Shown: in pieces, positions 11,417 to 25,700 of the stretch | How the letters are laid out: each line of letters opens with the position of its first letter | Numbering within the stretch: the first letter of the stretch is position 1 | Assembly: GCF_029227915.1 (NCBI RefSeq) | Contig: NC_079887.1 | Span: forward strand, 7,316,001-7,380,000 | Length of the DNA: 64,000 bases | DNA from: Hydractinia symbiolongicarpus | Taxonomy: Eukaryota; Cnidaria; Hydrozoa; Anthoathecata; Hydractiniidae | Reading direction: 5' to 3' | Notes under the pieces: model-generated | The model's database searches: none | Told to the model about the DNA's origin: nothing | What the model saw: only the letters and a program-made list of their open reading frames with translations | Made by a program: the position numbers and the translations under genes

Positions 11417-12300
11417 ATTATATCATGGATTTAATTGTAGATAAAACCTGTTACAGGGGATTTATGTCACGGGGGCTCGACAACGGGGATTTCACTTGTG
11501 AGGTAAATCATTTACTCTGTAAATTACAAAAGTTAAAAAGTTATGACAAAATGGGGAGTTCACTTCGACGCTCCAACATTTCTTTGTTTGTTCAACAAGC
11601 CTGATAAATGTAGAAAAGTTGATTGACACTAACAAAATACAGACGCTATACTGAGTACCCTCAAAGAATCTTGTTAATAGCAAATAAAGCTCAGAGCGAA
11701 ATATGGAAACGGTAAAAATTCGTTGAAGCTACATTTTTGATACTTTGTACAAGAAGGTCGGTTTTGCCAACGTAACAAATTAATTTTCTCTGCATGCCGA
11801 CTAAGGAAAGAATATAGGTCGGCATGTACAAGCTGACTTCAATTTAATGAAGGTCAGGTTTCAGGTCGGCATTGCCGAGTGCTGACCTAGATTCACAGGG
11901 CTGAAAATCTAACAGGCCCAAAGAGAGACCTTGAATATTGTTGACCGAACAATAGCACACAATGCCTTCGCCACACACTGAGTTCCAACGCTTTTGCCAA
12001 ATTTCATATTGGTGTGATTAAAATTTCCCTGGGCAGACTTTATAACTTCAAGCCTGGATTACTCCTAATGTCACCGTCACAGAGTAACAGTACTAATTTC
12101 AAAAATGCCATGTTTAGGTTGAACTCTACAATGAAGGGCTACCACAAAAAAGATATGACAGAAAGCAAATCTTTTTTTTTAATGTCTCATAATCACCCTT
12201 TTCATAATTTGAGACACTTTTCATTCTACAGGCCCTGCTTTAAAATGTTCCAAAGGCTGCATGATGTGCTCCCAGGTGTTTATGGTGAATTCTTGACTAC

Positions 12301-12656
12301 TCAGGTGCTTAATACAAGGGGGAGAGGGGTCTTAATAGCTTGGGGGTCAGATTTTTTTTTAAAACCAATAAGCAGGGGGGTATTCAATGGATGGGTCAGA
12401 ATGTTTACTGAGAGATGAGATACATGTGTGATACAATATGTGATACAAAGTAGGTACAAATGCAGTGCGTAACAATCAATAAATGTAGTGCTAGCTTGCG
12501 TCAACGATGCTAATTTTTGACTATCAGGAGCTTATTCATTGGACGAAATGAATAAGCAGGGGGTCTTAATAAGGTGTGGGGTCTTAATAAGGTATGGGTG
12601 GGTGGGAAAAAACTCTAAAAATTATTAAGTGTCCCCCCCTTGTATCAAGCACCCGA
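12301..12656. mobile_element. 356-bp non-autonomous inverted-repeat element
   Basis: Left end tcaggtgcttaatacaaggg and right end are inverted with two or three changes, extending about 24 bp into a G-rich tract. The 6-bp GACTAC occurs directly before (12295-12300) and after (12657-12662), consistent with a target-site duplication. The interior repeats gggtcttaataaggt and ataagcagggg. There is no transposase. Confidence 0.7.
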
Positions 12657-13722
12657 GACTACCTACGCTACAAAACTCAAAACTATCTAGCTATGCGTAG
12701 AATATATTTTTCAATTTTAGTTCTATATATTCCAATAATATGTGCATATAAAATATGCAGTACTATTTAGTGTGTGTTTTTAGTCATATTGTTGTTTCCT
12801 GTGTTATTCTATACGCGATGTACATGTGATGGGGCACAGACATACATGTACTACTTATTAAGACTAACTTTTCCTAAAATTTTCACTTCAGGAGAGCTTA
12901 AAAGATAAAAAAAATTGAAAAGTGTTGTGTCAAGTTCTTGCAAGTGTTCTATAAAGCACAGGGTTAACAATTTTTGTTCCCTGCTAAAACACATCAATTT
13001 CATTGGATTGGTCAGGAAAGCTTGTATTTAAAACTTACCAATATATTCATTTATTAAAACCTACTTCGCAAAGTTAGCCAAAGATTCATTTATTGCATTA
13101 TTACATTCTCATTGTTTATCCATAAAAGCATACAACAATAAAATAATTCAAATTTAATGATTTAAGACCTAAGATCAATGTTACAAGCAATCAGGATAGC
13201 TGTTCTAGCATCTGGGATCATACAAATTTCAATTTTTTTGCCATATGCAGTCATTGACTTCTTCCGCTAGAAGAATGGTCTCAAAAAGGCCCTAATTGTG
13301 AATCGTAGCTAACACTCTGGTGTAGCCAAAAAGTCCAACACTATTTTAGGTGTGCTTTTGGGTTATGGTTATTTTTATCAGTTTGACATTCTACAAACAT
13401 CTATATATGTATTATATATTTGCACATTTGTGGCTGATGATGTGTGCTATCCCACATCTCTCCTGTAAAAGCTTGTGCAATTTTGTGCATTTTTGTATCT
13501 ATTAAGAATGTTTAAGTTTAGAAAACTTCACACCCATTTAGGTGGTTATGTGGGGAAAAAATATATAATGTAGAAGCATGGCTAGTAATTAATCATAATT
13601 ACTGGATTATAATGAAATATAGAAATGTTGAGGCATTGGAATGCATGTTACTGAATTTAATATCAGATTTCGTAACATTATAGTATGATGTTATTGTTGT
13701 TTAGAATACTAAAATATTAACC
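12657..13722. other. SSRP1 upstream region
   Basis: AT-rich, with no coding signal. Just before the SSRP1 start codon there is an acceptor-like tract ending in AG at 13704 (ttattgttgtttag), only 18 nt from the ATG. This suggests either an upstream untranslated exon or a spliced-leader acceptor. No clear core promoter was recognised. Confidence 0.4.
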
Positions 13723-16700
13723 ATGACAGATTCACTGGAATTTTCAGAAGTATTTTCTCTCATCAGAGGAGCCTTGGTAAGTTCGTATTTCTTGTCTTCA
13801 CTTTAAACTCTGCCCAATACCCTCTTTTAAATGCATGTTTAATTGGTAAGCATAATTCAATCTGGCATTTTCTTCTTTAAATTAAGAATGCTGGACGTCT
13901 TCAGCTGAACAAAACTGGAATTGTTTTCAAGTCCCAAAAGACTGGAAAAATTGAATCAGTTCCACTTACAGATATAGATTCATGTTACTGGATGCGCGTT
14001 GCTCGTGGGTTTGGACTTAAAATCATATTGAAAGATGGACAAAACTACAAATATCATGGATTCAAAGAAATTGTAAGTTTTTTTATTGATGCTTTCACCA
14101 ATAGAAATATATGAAATAGTTATAACCATTCTAAAATGTGGCAATCATTGGGTGAGTTGTGGTGAATTGCGTAAAATCGTATTAATGATTTTCTATGACT
14201 TAATAGAAAGTAAAATGTAGATAATATTTATATGTTTGTACTTGAAACTTGGTGATTAATTTGAACAAAATAAAGTTTAATTACCTGGGTATTTTAGATT
14301 ATTAATAACATGTGCAGGCTTGGACAGTAGTAAAATTTCTGGCGTGCAGGCCATCACACGCCAAAATCTGGTTGGCGAGTGCAACAGAACGCATGCCATA
14401 AAGTGAAGTTAGGCGTGCGTAGTACACGCCTTAAATACTTGACATGCATATGTTGGGTGAAAAATTGAAATTGAAAAAAAATGTGTATGAATCAACTTTC
14501 ATTGGACACTCCCATTTGCTTAGATCTTAAATTTATTGAATAGTACTGGTCCTTTTTAATCCACCAATAAGCCTATTCATAGCCAACCTGACTATTCTAG
14601 CTAATTCACTGACTCCTGACTTAGTTAAAAGAACTACGTACACATGAATCTCTATTGCCTGGCCCCTTCGTTGTTGGCAACCAGGTCTTACACAAGAAAT
14701 CAGCCATGTGGTTCTTAACTAATGCAAAGGGGGAACGCCAACGGAGCACGGATGAAGCAAAACTGCACTTACAGGCGGAACAGACGCACATAAATATTTT
14801 CAAGCACAATTACCAATTCGAACAATTTTAAAACCGAAACCCACATGCGGTATAATTTTTTTCTGTATATATAAATTTGGTTAAAATGTAGCTAAATTTT
14901 CTGAATGAATTTTGAAGTTTTATTTGAGCCACTTGGATACACTTAAAAGATTTTTTTTAATTTGAAAAGGAAGCATATTTTCTCCTATTCACTTGTGATA
15001 ACTTTATAAATAATAATAATAATACAAACTTAAAAACTTATTTTGTTTTACATGTTTTAAGTTTTTTTAAGTGACAGCATTTTTGCGATTAAATTCGCTT
15101 AATAAAAAATGCTCTGGTGCATTTATTACTTGTGGTAAGTGTTATTATGATTACAAAACTTCTATGTTGGCACATGGCAGATAAAAAGAAAAAGAAAAAA
15201 ATGCAGAACGAAGATTGATTAAAAGAGACAGAATGTATCTGAACTCTCATTACTTTGTATGTTGGATTTTTAATTTTTGAAGCTATAATAGGGGAGATGT
15301 AGCTACAGAAACGTGCTTTTTTTGTTTTATATGTTTAAGGGGTTTTGCAGTCTCCAGTGTTTGGGGTTCACTGGTTAAATCGTCCCCACCTTTTAAGAAC
15401 ACACCAAAATGCTTTGTAAGCGTGCAATCTTACGCAGGCACGCCAAAAGCAATAATGGCGTGTGCGGAGGCGTGCACAACCGCACACCATTCCTGTTCAA
15501 GCCTGTCTGTGACAGCTGTTCAACAATATTTTTGAATGACTAAAATACTTTAGCTATGCTTTGCTTTACAACTAAGATTTTTCTTAAAAGGACTGGTAGA
15601 TTGCATTCATTTTTTTGTGTTGCATAAAAAATTGAATTTGAAAAAACATGTTTTGCATTATGATTAAAGGTGAAGTTAACTTAAAAAGGTTTCATTTTAT
15701 TCTTATAACAGAAAAATTTCAAAAATTCAAGCTTTCTCTTTGAAAACTTTAATCAAAATCTCAATCCCTGTGGAAGTAAAAGAAAAACTTAATGGAGTAC
15801 AGTTGAGACCTGAATGTCTCCCGAAATTTGTTCCTGTAAAGAGAAAACCAGAATGTTTAGTCTGAATAAACACAAATCCTAGTCTTTTTGTCCAATCAAC
15901 TTTAATAGATAGAGTGATCAAACATAGTGCATAAAGTTTTCTTGTGGTAATAACACAAGCATGTTTTAAAAATTTAAAAAAGACATTTGTAAACAAACAT
16001 TTAAAGAGAAGGATGGGAATGCATACATTTTACTTTTGCCTTTAGTTTTTTACGTGAGCTACGAAACGATCCAAAATAAGCTAAATCCCTGCAATTTCCG
16101 AAGAATAGTGTGTAATAAACAGACCACTCAAAAGGTCAAGCTGCAAGAAATTATACACACTTTAGAACCACATAGACGTCTAGACAACCTGTCTATGAAT
16201 AGCTAACTTTTTATGATGAATTTGATACTTTTTTATGTTTAATTTCTCAAAAAAGGAAAATTTTCCTTCAGTATTCTTTTTGGTGGTAAAATAAGCGACG
16301 GTCTGTAAAATAAATTAAAAATTAGAAGGAATTAAAATTAGAAGTTTGGCAAGAACAAGGCAATAGGGACAACATAAGGAGCTGCATTTGTTAAAAATGT
16401 TACTAGCTTTAAAAACGTAATTAATAACTCTAAAAAGATTTTAAAGTCATTGTTGTTGCTTAGACTGGCTATATGTACAATAAAGTTATGTTTCCATGCA
16501 AAATTTTGAAGCATATAGCTGGCTAGCTATATCAAAATGTTTGAAGTTTATTTTGTTAGAAAGTTTAGTTAAAAGTATTTATATCAAATAAATCATGGAT
16601 ATCAAATATACACTTTCCTGTCATTTTTAGTTATATTTGAATGCCAAACATGATATTTAAGACGATTCAAGTTGTTGTTTTTGTTCTAAGTGATCATAAA

Positions 16701-19700
16701 CGTTTCCACCGCTATTAGCTCAACTATTGTGTAAGTCCCTAAAGTTGAAAAGCAACAGGCGTTTCGTACTCCCTTTAAAATTTTCCTTTGTGAATACAGT
16801 TACACCATTATTGTTGTTCGACTCCAGCCTTTTGGTACAATACACATTCGGTAAAAAAGACAGTCCTGCCAGATGAAACAGCAGCAAGTTTGCAAAGAAT
16901 ACACAACATTCTGGAACTTAATACATCATGATTTATGGATATCAAATAATATTAAGAAAATAAAAATAAAGAATTGTGTAATAATTTGTTTTGTTTTCTG
17001 AAACAGTTTAAGTTTGGCAAGTTTCTTTTTTAGGAATATGAAAGGCTAAAGGATTATTACAGCAAAAATTACAATGTGCCTTTGCAAGAACAGGATTTGT
17101 GTGTCAAAGGCTGGAATTGGGGCTCAGCAAAATTTAAAGGTAGATTAGTTATCTTGGTTAATTGGTTTCATTTTTACAGAGCTTCCAAAGCTCATCAAAT
17201 GTTCTCCTAATTTCTTTCTTTTTGTGGAACGATCAAGTTTCCCTCACTTCACCTTTTATAGGTACCGTATTTTTTTCTATATGATAAACTGCATATATTG
17301 TTTATATAAATTTATATTTTTCATAGCAGATAATTAATTACTGTGTATTGTTACTACAACAGAACTTATTCTAGAATTTAATATTATTTCTGAAACTATT
17401 CTCTTAACTATATCATAGGTGCAATTATGTCATTTGAAGTTGACAATAAAGCAGCATTTGAAATTCCTCTACGAGATGTTTCACAAGCCACAACAGGTAA
17501 GAATATCCATGAAGTCTTATGTTACGGATCTATTTTGCTGGCTACCCTTACCTACAATTTTCTATTGACCAGAGGCTGCTCACCTTGGTGAGCTGCTACG
17601 GTTATGAGTACGAGCAGACAAGAAAATCAGTCTTTCCCCCAAAAAGAAATGTGGTGCTTTGCCATTTTACTACTATACTCATTACTAGTCGTTAGCACGT
17701 GGAAAAATCAACGGGTTTGCCCAACCTTTTGATACTATATTGCGTGCGTCTCGCTACTTGCACAGCTAAGCTACCATTTTGCGTGATAGACAAATGGACA
17801 GACGCATACAGGTATTATATTATAGACTAGTCGTTAACCCGTGGAAAAATCCACGGGGTCGCCCGTCTGTTATATTTATTCGTTGCAACAAAGTGGTTAA
17901 AAATATAATTATAACGCATTAGATATTCGTGTTTCCGTAACATCATTTTCTAACTTGGCGGGGGGTCCGCACAGAGACAGACAAAATACGGCTGTGACAT
18001 TGGCATTCAAACCTTGAATATTATATTAATTGCATGACAAAATTTCCCAGTACAGCGTCTATTAATCTTAACCATAGTAAATTTATACAGGCTACTTTAT
18101 TCAGCCAGAAGTTACTTTTGATTTACATCTGTTAAACTGTGACAAAATAATTTTTTTGTGTGTGTCAACATAGAGACAGTTTTCTTAAATAAAACTCTTC
18201 AGTAAGCCTGGTTCTTATACACACAAGATTGTTTTTTTAGGCAAAAATGAAGTCACAATAGAATTTCATCGTAATGATGATGCAAAAGTGGCTTTGATGG
18301 AAATGAGATTTTTTGTACCTGCATATCAAGATGAAAATGCTGAGGATCCAGTAAAGGTGAGTTGGAATATGTTTTTTGTTTCCTCTACATAAGATTTTGA
18401 AATAATCCCTTCTACCTTGTGTATACAGTACAGTACTAAGTAATGCCATTATGCAATTGATAAATTTGTCAGCCAACAGAGGCCACCTTGTGCCGAGTTC
18501 CTTTTTCCATATGCTTGACAAATGACAACGTACACTGCAATTTTTAAGTTTTTATGATGATTAATTATTGCGTTTAGTTTTACCTTAAATCTAAACCATG
18601 CTGCGTTGGCTATGTTCTTATTACCTTATCTCTTTAGGAATTCCACGAACAAATTATATCCAAAGCAGACATTATTCAAGCTACTGGAGATGCAATTGTC
18701 ACCTTTGCTGAAGTGGCATGCCTGACACCCAGGTATACTATCATATCTGCGTATTAATTCTATATGTGCTTTTATTATTGAACTTCCAACTGCTAGCCAT
18801 CCAATGCTATCTCACTAGCACAGTTGGTAGTGCAGTAGATAGAACTCACCAGGCAAGAGTTTCTGAGTTTAACTTCCACTCAATCCATCATTTTTGCAGC
18901 ACTTGGGCAGCTAATGTGCTACAAGTTTGCTTATACTATTGCATATGCACTGTGATTCCTGTAATTGAAATCTCTGACCCCTGGCATTTATACCCCTTCC
19001 CTGTAACAAAAGCGTGAAGTCTTCTACATTTAATATATTTTCTAAATATTCTATATTTTTAAAAATGAAATGGGCTACAATAAAATGCAGTAGATGAAAT
19101 ACAAATGTTTACAACAGTGTACGTAACTTTGTGGATTTTTGTACTTGTGCAAACATTTGTGTATCTATAAAAGCAGGATCATATGGAGCAAGATTGCTAT
19201 TTTTGAGATTTGTACAATTTTTTTTTTACATTTTAAACCGACATAAATAAGTCGGCATGTCCATTTTTCTCAATGCAAAATCAAAACATGCCACATAAAA
19301 AGTTGTCCATATTGGGGTGATAAAATTATAAATGAGCTAAACCCTATTTGAACATGATAAGTTGTGCAAAATTAAATTCTAATTGATTATATTATTGTTA
19401 ATTTTAGAGGTCGATACAGTATCAGAGTATATCCATCTTTTTTACAACTTCATGGTAAAACCTACGATTATAAAATACCTCACACAACCGTCCTTAGATT
19501 ATTCTTACTACCACATCAAGACAACCGCTTTATGTTTTTTGTTGTAAGTACCATATTGTTTTTCTGTATAAACGTTGCACTAAATCATGATGGATTTTAC
19601 CTGATTTTGATTTTTTTATGTGGATGGCCTGGTGGTTAGAGCACTAGCCTGAAAATCGCAATGTTCGAGACTGGTCTCTGCCAACTCACCCCATCAGTAC

Positions 19701-22700
19701 ACTCGTACTGTAAAATTTGTCAACATTTGTGTAACAAGCTTCTGGTCACTATTGTCAAGTGAAAAACGTGATTGGGAAACGCAATGTATATGTCTTGCTT
19801 AAATTTTTTTGGCTTGCTAGATGCTGCATCTTTTGAATTTTGTAGGACGAATAAAGTCAATTGTGTATTACATTAAAGCATGGCTTTACGTCGATTAAAA
19901 ACATATGGTTCATTTAGTAGCATAAATAAGTGTGTTGTTGATTGCCTTGTACAAATTTGTAATTCTTTTAACGTGACCAACCTTAGCCAAAAAATCACAA
20001 TACTCGAGACTGGTCTCTGTCAACTCACCCCATAAGTAGCAAAGGTTGGGTGAACTGTTACTGTGCGTTGAGAAACTAAGAGAAGATGGTAGGTATGACG
20101 CTTCCATCTAAGCAATCTCAGCTGGCCTAGTGCTTGTGGCATAGGGATAGACTCAATACCTACAATAAACTACCCCATCCTATTTACTTACTTTATTAGC
20201 TTCGTGGTTGCTCTTCTTTACAAGTTTTCCTTATTTAAGGGATAAGTAAGTTTCAGGTCTTAATTAAATTATTGCTTCATATATTGAAATTCATTATCTG
20301 GAAATTCTGTTCTGGTAGATTTTTTTATGGTCAAGGCCTTTTTAATTTTGAACAAAACTAATAAGCGTCGTATCAAGATTGATTAGTACAATTGTTGCTG
20401 GTTTGTTTTTAGCCGGATATGAAAATTGTGAAAATTAAATTTACAGTGAAATCATAAAAGCATATCAAACTGCTGGAAACCTATCATATCTGTCGTTCCA
20501 ATTTTTGCAGAATATTGAAGAAGTATTTTTTTAAGTTTGGCCTGCCGTACAACCTTCAAAGTCAGTAATTGCTACAAACAAAAACACTCTCTTCTTCACC
20601 AACACTTCTTAATTTTAGTGATATTTTATGAACACATTTCTAGGTCAGCATGGACCCTCCATTACGTCAAGGTCAAACACGTTACCCGTTTTTAATATTA
20701 CAATTTGAAAGAGATGAAGAAATGACGTGTAAGCTGAACCTTACAGAGTAAGTTGTCTTGACTTTGTTGAAATTATCCTTTATAGAATTGCCAGTGATTT
20801 TGTCTGGGTTGTCTATTATTGGAAGAAAATAGGACAAATAATTTCTTAGTAACTTCATGAAATGCATGCGTGTGCTTATTGTAGAAGCTGCTCTCAGTGT
20901 GTTCATTATGTCTGATTCTTTTAAAATTTATAGTGATACCTAATGAACACGATACTAGGAAGATTGCAATCTTTCAGAATTTTTATTGGTTGTTGGAAAT
21001 TTTTTTAATAAAAATAGCAGCTTTAGAAATGTTTGTGTTATAGGGAGGAACTGGAAAAAAAATATAATAATAAATTGAGTTCTGAAATGTCTGGCTCTGT
21101 GTTTGAAGTTGTTAGTCGTGTTTTGAAGGAAGTATGTCAACGCAAGATTACAGTCCCAGGAAGTTTTAAAAGGTTTGTTTTTATTTTTTTTAGTAAGAAA
21201 TGAGTTTTTGTTCTACTACAATTTTTTTTTCCTAATTACTTACCGTAAAAATTGTCCAAATTTGTGTAACAAGGTTCTGGTCACTGTGTCAAGTGAAAAA
21301 CGTGATTGGGCCAGGTTCTAGAAGCTGCACCTTTTGAATTCTGTAGGACGAATAAAGTCAGTCGGGGAGTACTACATTAAAACATGGCTTTACGTCAATT
21401 GATGAACGAAGGATCATTTGGTTGCATTTATAACCATGTTGTTTATTTCCTTGTACACATTCGTAATTCTTCTAACGTGATCAACCTTTGACTTGTGAAG
21501 GGGCAAACGAAATCTTGAAGCAGTTCTTTATAAAAAACAAAGAGGTTTTTTTTTGAAGTTTAAATCAAAATTTATTACGGTTAGCAAGTTCCAGCAGCTG
21601 TAATCAAAATTTTGTCTCTAGCAACCGAGGCTGAAATCAAATTTTTGCCTTTAGCAACAGAGGCCGAAATAAAAAATTTGCCTTTAGCAACAGAGGTTGA
21701 AATCAAAATTTTGCCTTGGCAACATAGGCTAAAATAAAAAAAAAAGAATTTGCTTATTAGGCCAAGCCATCTTTTAACTGACTTAAAACTAGGTTGTTAT
21801 TTGTGTCAACGGGGTACAAAAAAAAGAAAATTAAAAATAATGCAGGTTTGTTTTGGGTTTTACATTCGATTTGCCACCATAGCATAGTGTTCACAAACTA
21901 GAGATTTTGTTTTTATATCATCATAAATTTTGTTTTGTTTTTGTTGCTTCCTGCCATTGTTGGTGAGGGTGGTTATTACTTAATTATAATGCTAACACAG
22001 GCCATTTGTTAGCCTTCTTCTAAATCTCTTCATGCTGAAACAGCTGGTTTATTTTTGCTAGCTTCATGTTACGTTTTTTTAAACTTGTTGTTGTAGTAAT
22101 AGCGGTACGAGTGCTATCACCTGCTCGTACAAAGCAAGCAACGGTCTACTCTACCCATTGGAAAGAGGATTTATATTCGTGCATAAGCCACCTGTTCATA
22201 TTCGTTTTGAAGAAATTTCAGCGGTGAATTTTGCACGTGGCAGTACTACTGGAAGGACATTCGATTTTGACGTTGATTTGAAGAATGGCACCTCTGTTAC
22301 GTTCAGCAGTTTACCGAGGTACGATCTTACTGGTCATTTTTTATATGATAGTGATATATAATAAAGGCGTTAATTTTTCAAATTTGCGGGAATATTATTT
22401 TACGAGATATTTAATTTATGTCTACTGAATTATACCTGCAACTATACCTATCCGCGAAAGTAAATTGTCCTTTTTTAGAAATTGTAGACCTCAAACCCCA
22501 AAAGAGGGATTACAACGGGTACATTAAAAACATTTCAGATGTATTTATTATTTTTCTTTTTAATACCTTACGAGGACAAATTATCTGTGCGAGTTATTTT
22601 GGATTACAAAGAACGCTTTTGGCCGAACAAAAAAATTTGCTACAAAAACTGCCGCAAAATACTAAAAAAATGGAAAATTTTCAAAGGCAAATATTTGCTG

Positions 22701-25700
22701 ATAACAGATTTTAAAATTCCTTGTGAAGGTTATTTTTGCGATTTTGGGCTAAATTTATTCTGCAAACAATTTGTTTTCTTAAGGTTAATCTAATCAAATA
22801 TCACTACTGTATTTTCTTTTCTTTTTTTTTTGCTGTTTTTATTGCTATGCAAGAAACGGGCAGTAGTAACTTCGTCTTTTTGCGTTTATCTTTAGCTTGA
22901 TTTAAACAATCAAATTAAAATGTTTTTTATTGTTTGTGATGTTTAGAAACTTTAACTTAAATTGATTGGTACTTAGTTTTTTTTCTTTTTGGTTCATGTT
23001 CTATTCTTCTTCTCTTGATAAAAAATTCAGTGGAATTTTTCGCTGCTAAAATGTTAATGAAAAAAATCCTAATGTTTTGACGTAGAGAGGAATATGACAA
23101 ATTATTCGACTTTGTCAACACGAAGAAATTGCACATCAAAAACAAAGGAAATAAATCAGTTAGTGGTAATCTTAACGACATGTTCGAGTCAGACGAGGAG
23201 GAACACGATGCTTACTTGAAACAGGTGAAAGCAGAAGGGAGGGAGCGTGACGATGAAGCAGACGATGATGATGACAGTGAAGAGGAAGGTTTGTACTTAC
23301 GTTTTTATTCTTGTTGTTGTTGTTGTTGTTTGTTGGTGTCGGTGTCGGTGTTGTTGTTGGTGTTGGTGTTGGTGTTGCTGTATTTCGTTTTACAAGACAT
23401 TTCCTACACTTTTGTATTGTGTTTTAGATGAAGATTTTAACCCTGCTAATGAGAAAGAAGACGATGTTAAAGAAGAGTAAGTCGGATAATTTTAATACAC
23501 CCTCTCTCCCTCTCTCTCTCACTTTAAGCTCTCTCCTTAAACTAATATGTGTAATATGCTACCACTGTTTAATTCAGGGTATTCATGTCTCCTTAAAACT
23601 CTCCAGTTCTCCAAAATTTTCTTCAATTTCACTATTTATTTGACTTGTATAAATTTTATACAGGGGTGCACTCTCCTTAGTTAGCAGTCACCCTGGGGGC
23701 ATGTGAATTGTGTTAAAATTCTGATAAATCATACCAAGGATCCTCTAAAGTCCCAATCTATTTAAACTCTGACTAAAGTGGCAACCCTGCAGTATGTAAT
23801 GTGTATGTTAATGCGTTTTATTTTATACCTAACCAGATTGAGGATTGCGGTTTCTTTTAAAGCGTATCACCAGCATTTGTCGTTGTTTTATAACCATAAG
23901 GTACTTCTCCTCAGGTTTGATTCTGATGTGTCGAATTCAAGTGGTGATGACGAGGATGAAGACGAAAATAGCGAAGAGAAGAAAAAGAAGAAGAAGAAAC
24001 GAAAATCAGAATCAAAGCACAAGGAATCAAAACCGAAAAAAGCGAAAAGAGAGGTGGAGCTTGTCAAATTTGAAACTTTCGGTAGTTTAGGGAATTAAAC
24101 TAGTTTTTGAGTTTTTCTTAGTTTAGCTGAAAAGAGAATCATTATGTTGTGATAGGCTTTTAAACTAGAACCCAGTGACTTACTGTTTTCTCAAACCTGC
24201 GAAATTGTTATTTATATTTTAGGAAGCAGGTTCTTCCACAAAAAAGAAAAAGGATAAAAACGCCCCTAAACGCCCGATGTCGGCATACATGTTATTTCTC
24301 AACAGCAACAGAGAGAAAATCAAAGCTGACAATCCTGGCATTGCATTCACTGATATTTCAAAGAAGGGTGCAGAAATGTGGAAGAATGTGGGGGGTGCAA
24401 AGGAGGTTAGCTTTTTCGATTTAATCTCAATCAATATGTAAACAAGAAGTCACGCCCTAGTTTTTGACTTTGTTAAAAATAAATTTAAAGCCAATGAAGG
24501 AAGACCGCTCAAAATTAGGAACGGAACGCCAAACATCAATCTAACGATTGAATTTTAACCCTCCTTCTGTTGTCACTCCCCTATATGTCAAAATTTAAAA
24601 ATGTAATCCTCGTTAATCCCAACGTTCCTGTAAAGCGCCTATAACAACAAATCAGTTTAAAATACGTTATATTCTCCAAAACACGGTATGAAATATCTTA
24701 ACAAGGGATTTAACCCCATCCCTTCGTAGCGACGCGTAGCCTACTGGTCCACAGTTTGCTTCGTAATCGCAAGGTCCGTGATGTTTACCAAGTGACTTTG
24801 CCGCAGCTATGGGTAAACCCACGCCACGTAAGGGAAATTGAATAGGCAATGGCGGTGTTTACATAACGTATACATTCTGAACACAGGACCCACATTGTTA
24901 ACAGTGTTTCCAACATTGTAATTGCTATCCTGTATAAGTATTCAGAATAATAATGAGTAATGCTAATAGTGTCGTTAGCGTATTTTTTTATTCCTAAATC
25001 ATCTAAAATGCAATCCTGTCCATAGCTGTATAAAAGATTACCAAGTTCGAATTTAGTTCCCAAGGTTGAAAGCCCAAGATCAGAAGCTTTTGCTAGTTTG
25101 GCGCACAAATGGCTTTGGGTGTGAAAATACAAAAGATGTATTAATGTAGCGTAAAATGGTAATATTTTAAGTGACACAAAAGCAACGTTGTGATGCCACC
25201 ACCATGTTTAGCGTGCCTTTGTTTACTGTGCCAAATGTTGTCGATAACAAAACAGTTTCAAATTTTGGACCAATTTTGACTTGAAATTGCTTCCACTCCC
25301 AAAAAAATATATTTTGTTGTTATTATATTTTTCAGTATGCTGTTTTGTTCAGTATGCTGTTTTGTTCAGTATGCTAATTTGTATGAAAACAAAGCATTTT
25401 TTTTATTTTTTGTACCAATTTTCACCTAATACGGTCTTTACCAATGACAAAACATCACAATATAGACGTCTATATCATTTTTTAAAAAGGCTCGTTACAA
25501 AGCTACATAACCTGTTCATCTCTATTTCGTGCTTGCTTGTCACAAAGTAGCGATCCAGCTAATATTTTCATCAAAACTTACTATTTTGAGAAAATTAGGG
25601 TTAAAGTCCTTAATGAAATTGTTAATTATAAGTCGTTATTTATTAATTCATTTCTTAGTTGTGGTATGATACAACATTGATGCCATAAATGATCAGATAC

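Noticed and set aside
18815-18880. tRNA-like sequence in SSRP1 intron 6
   Set aside because: An A-box-like word is present but a proper B box and cloverleaf pairing are not; at best a SINE head, not a tRNA gene.
19634-19700. Functional tRNA gene
   Set aside because: A and B boxes are present but the acceptor stem does not pair and the sequence continues into a repeated body; called as SINE.
24667-25177. Minus-strand open frame of up to 130 aa in SSRP1 intron 14
   Set aside because: Longest non-exonic frame in the gene, but no recognisable domain or splice context; intronic chance frame is more likely.
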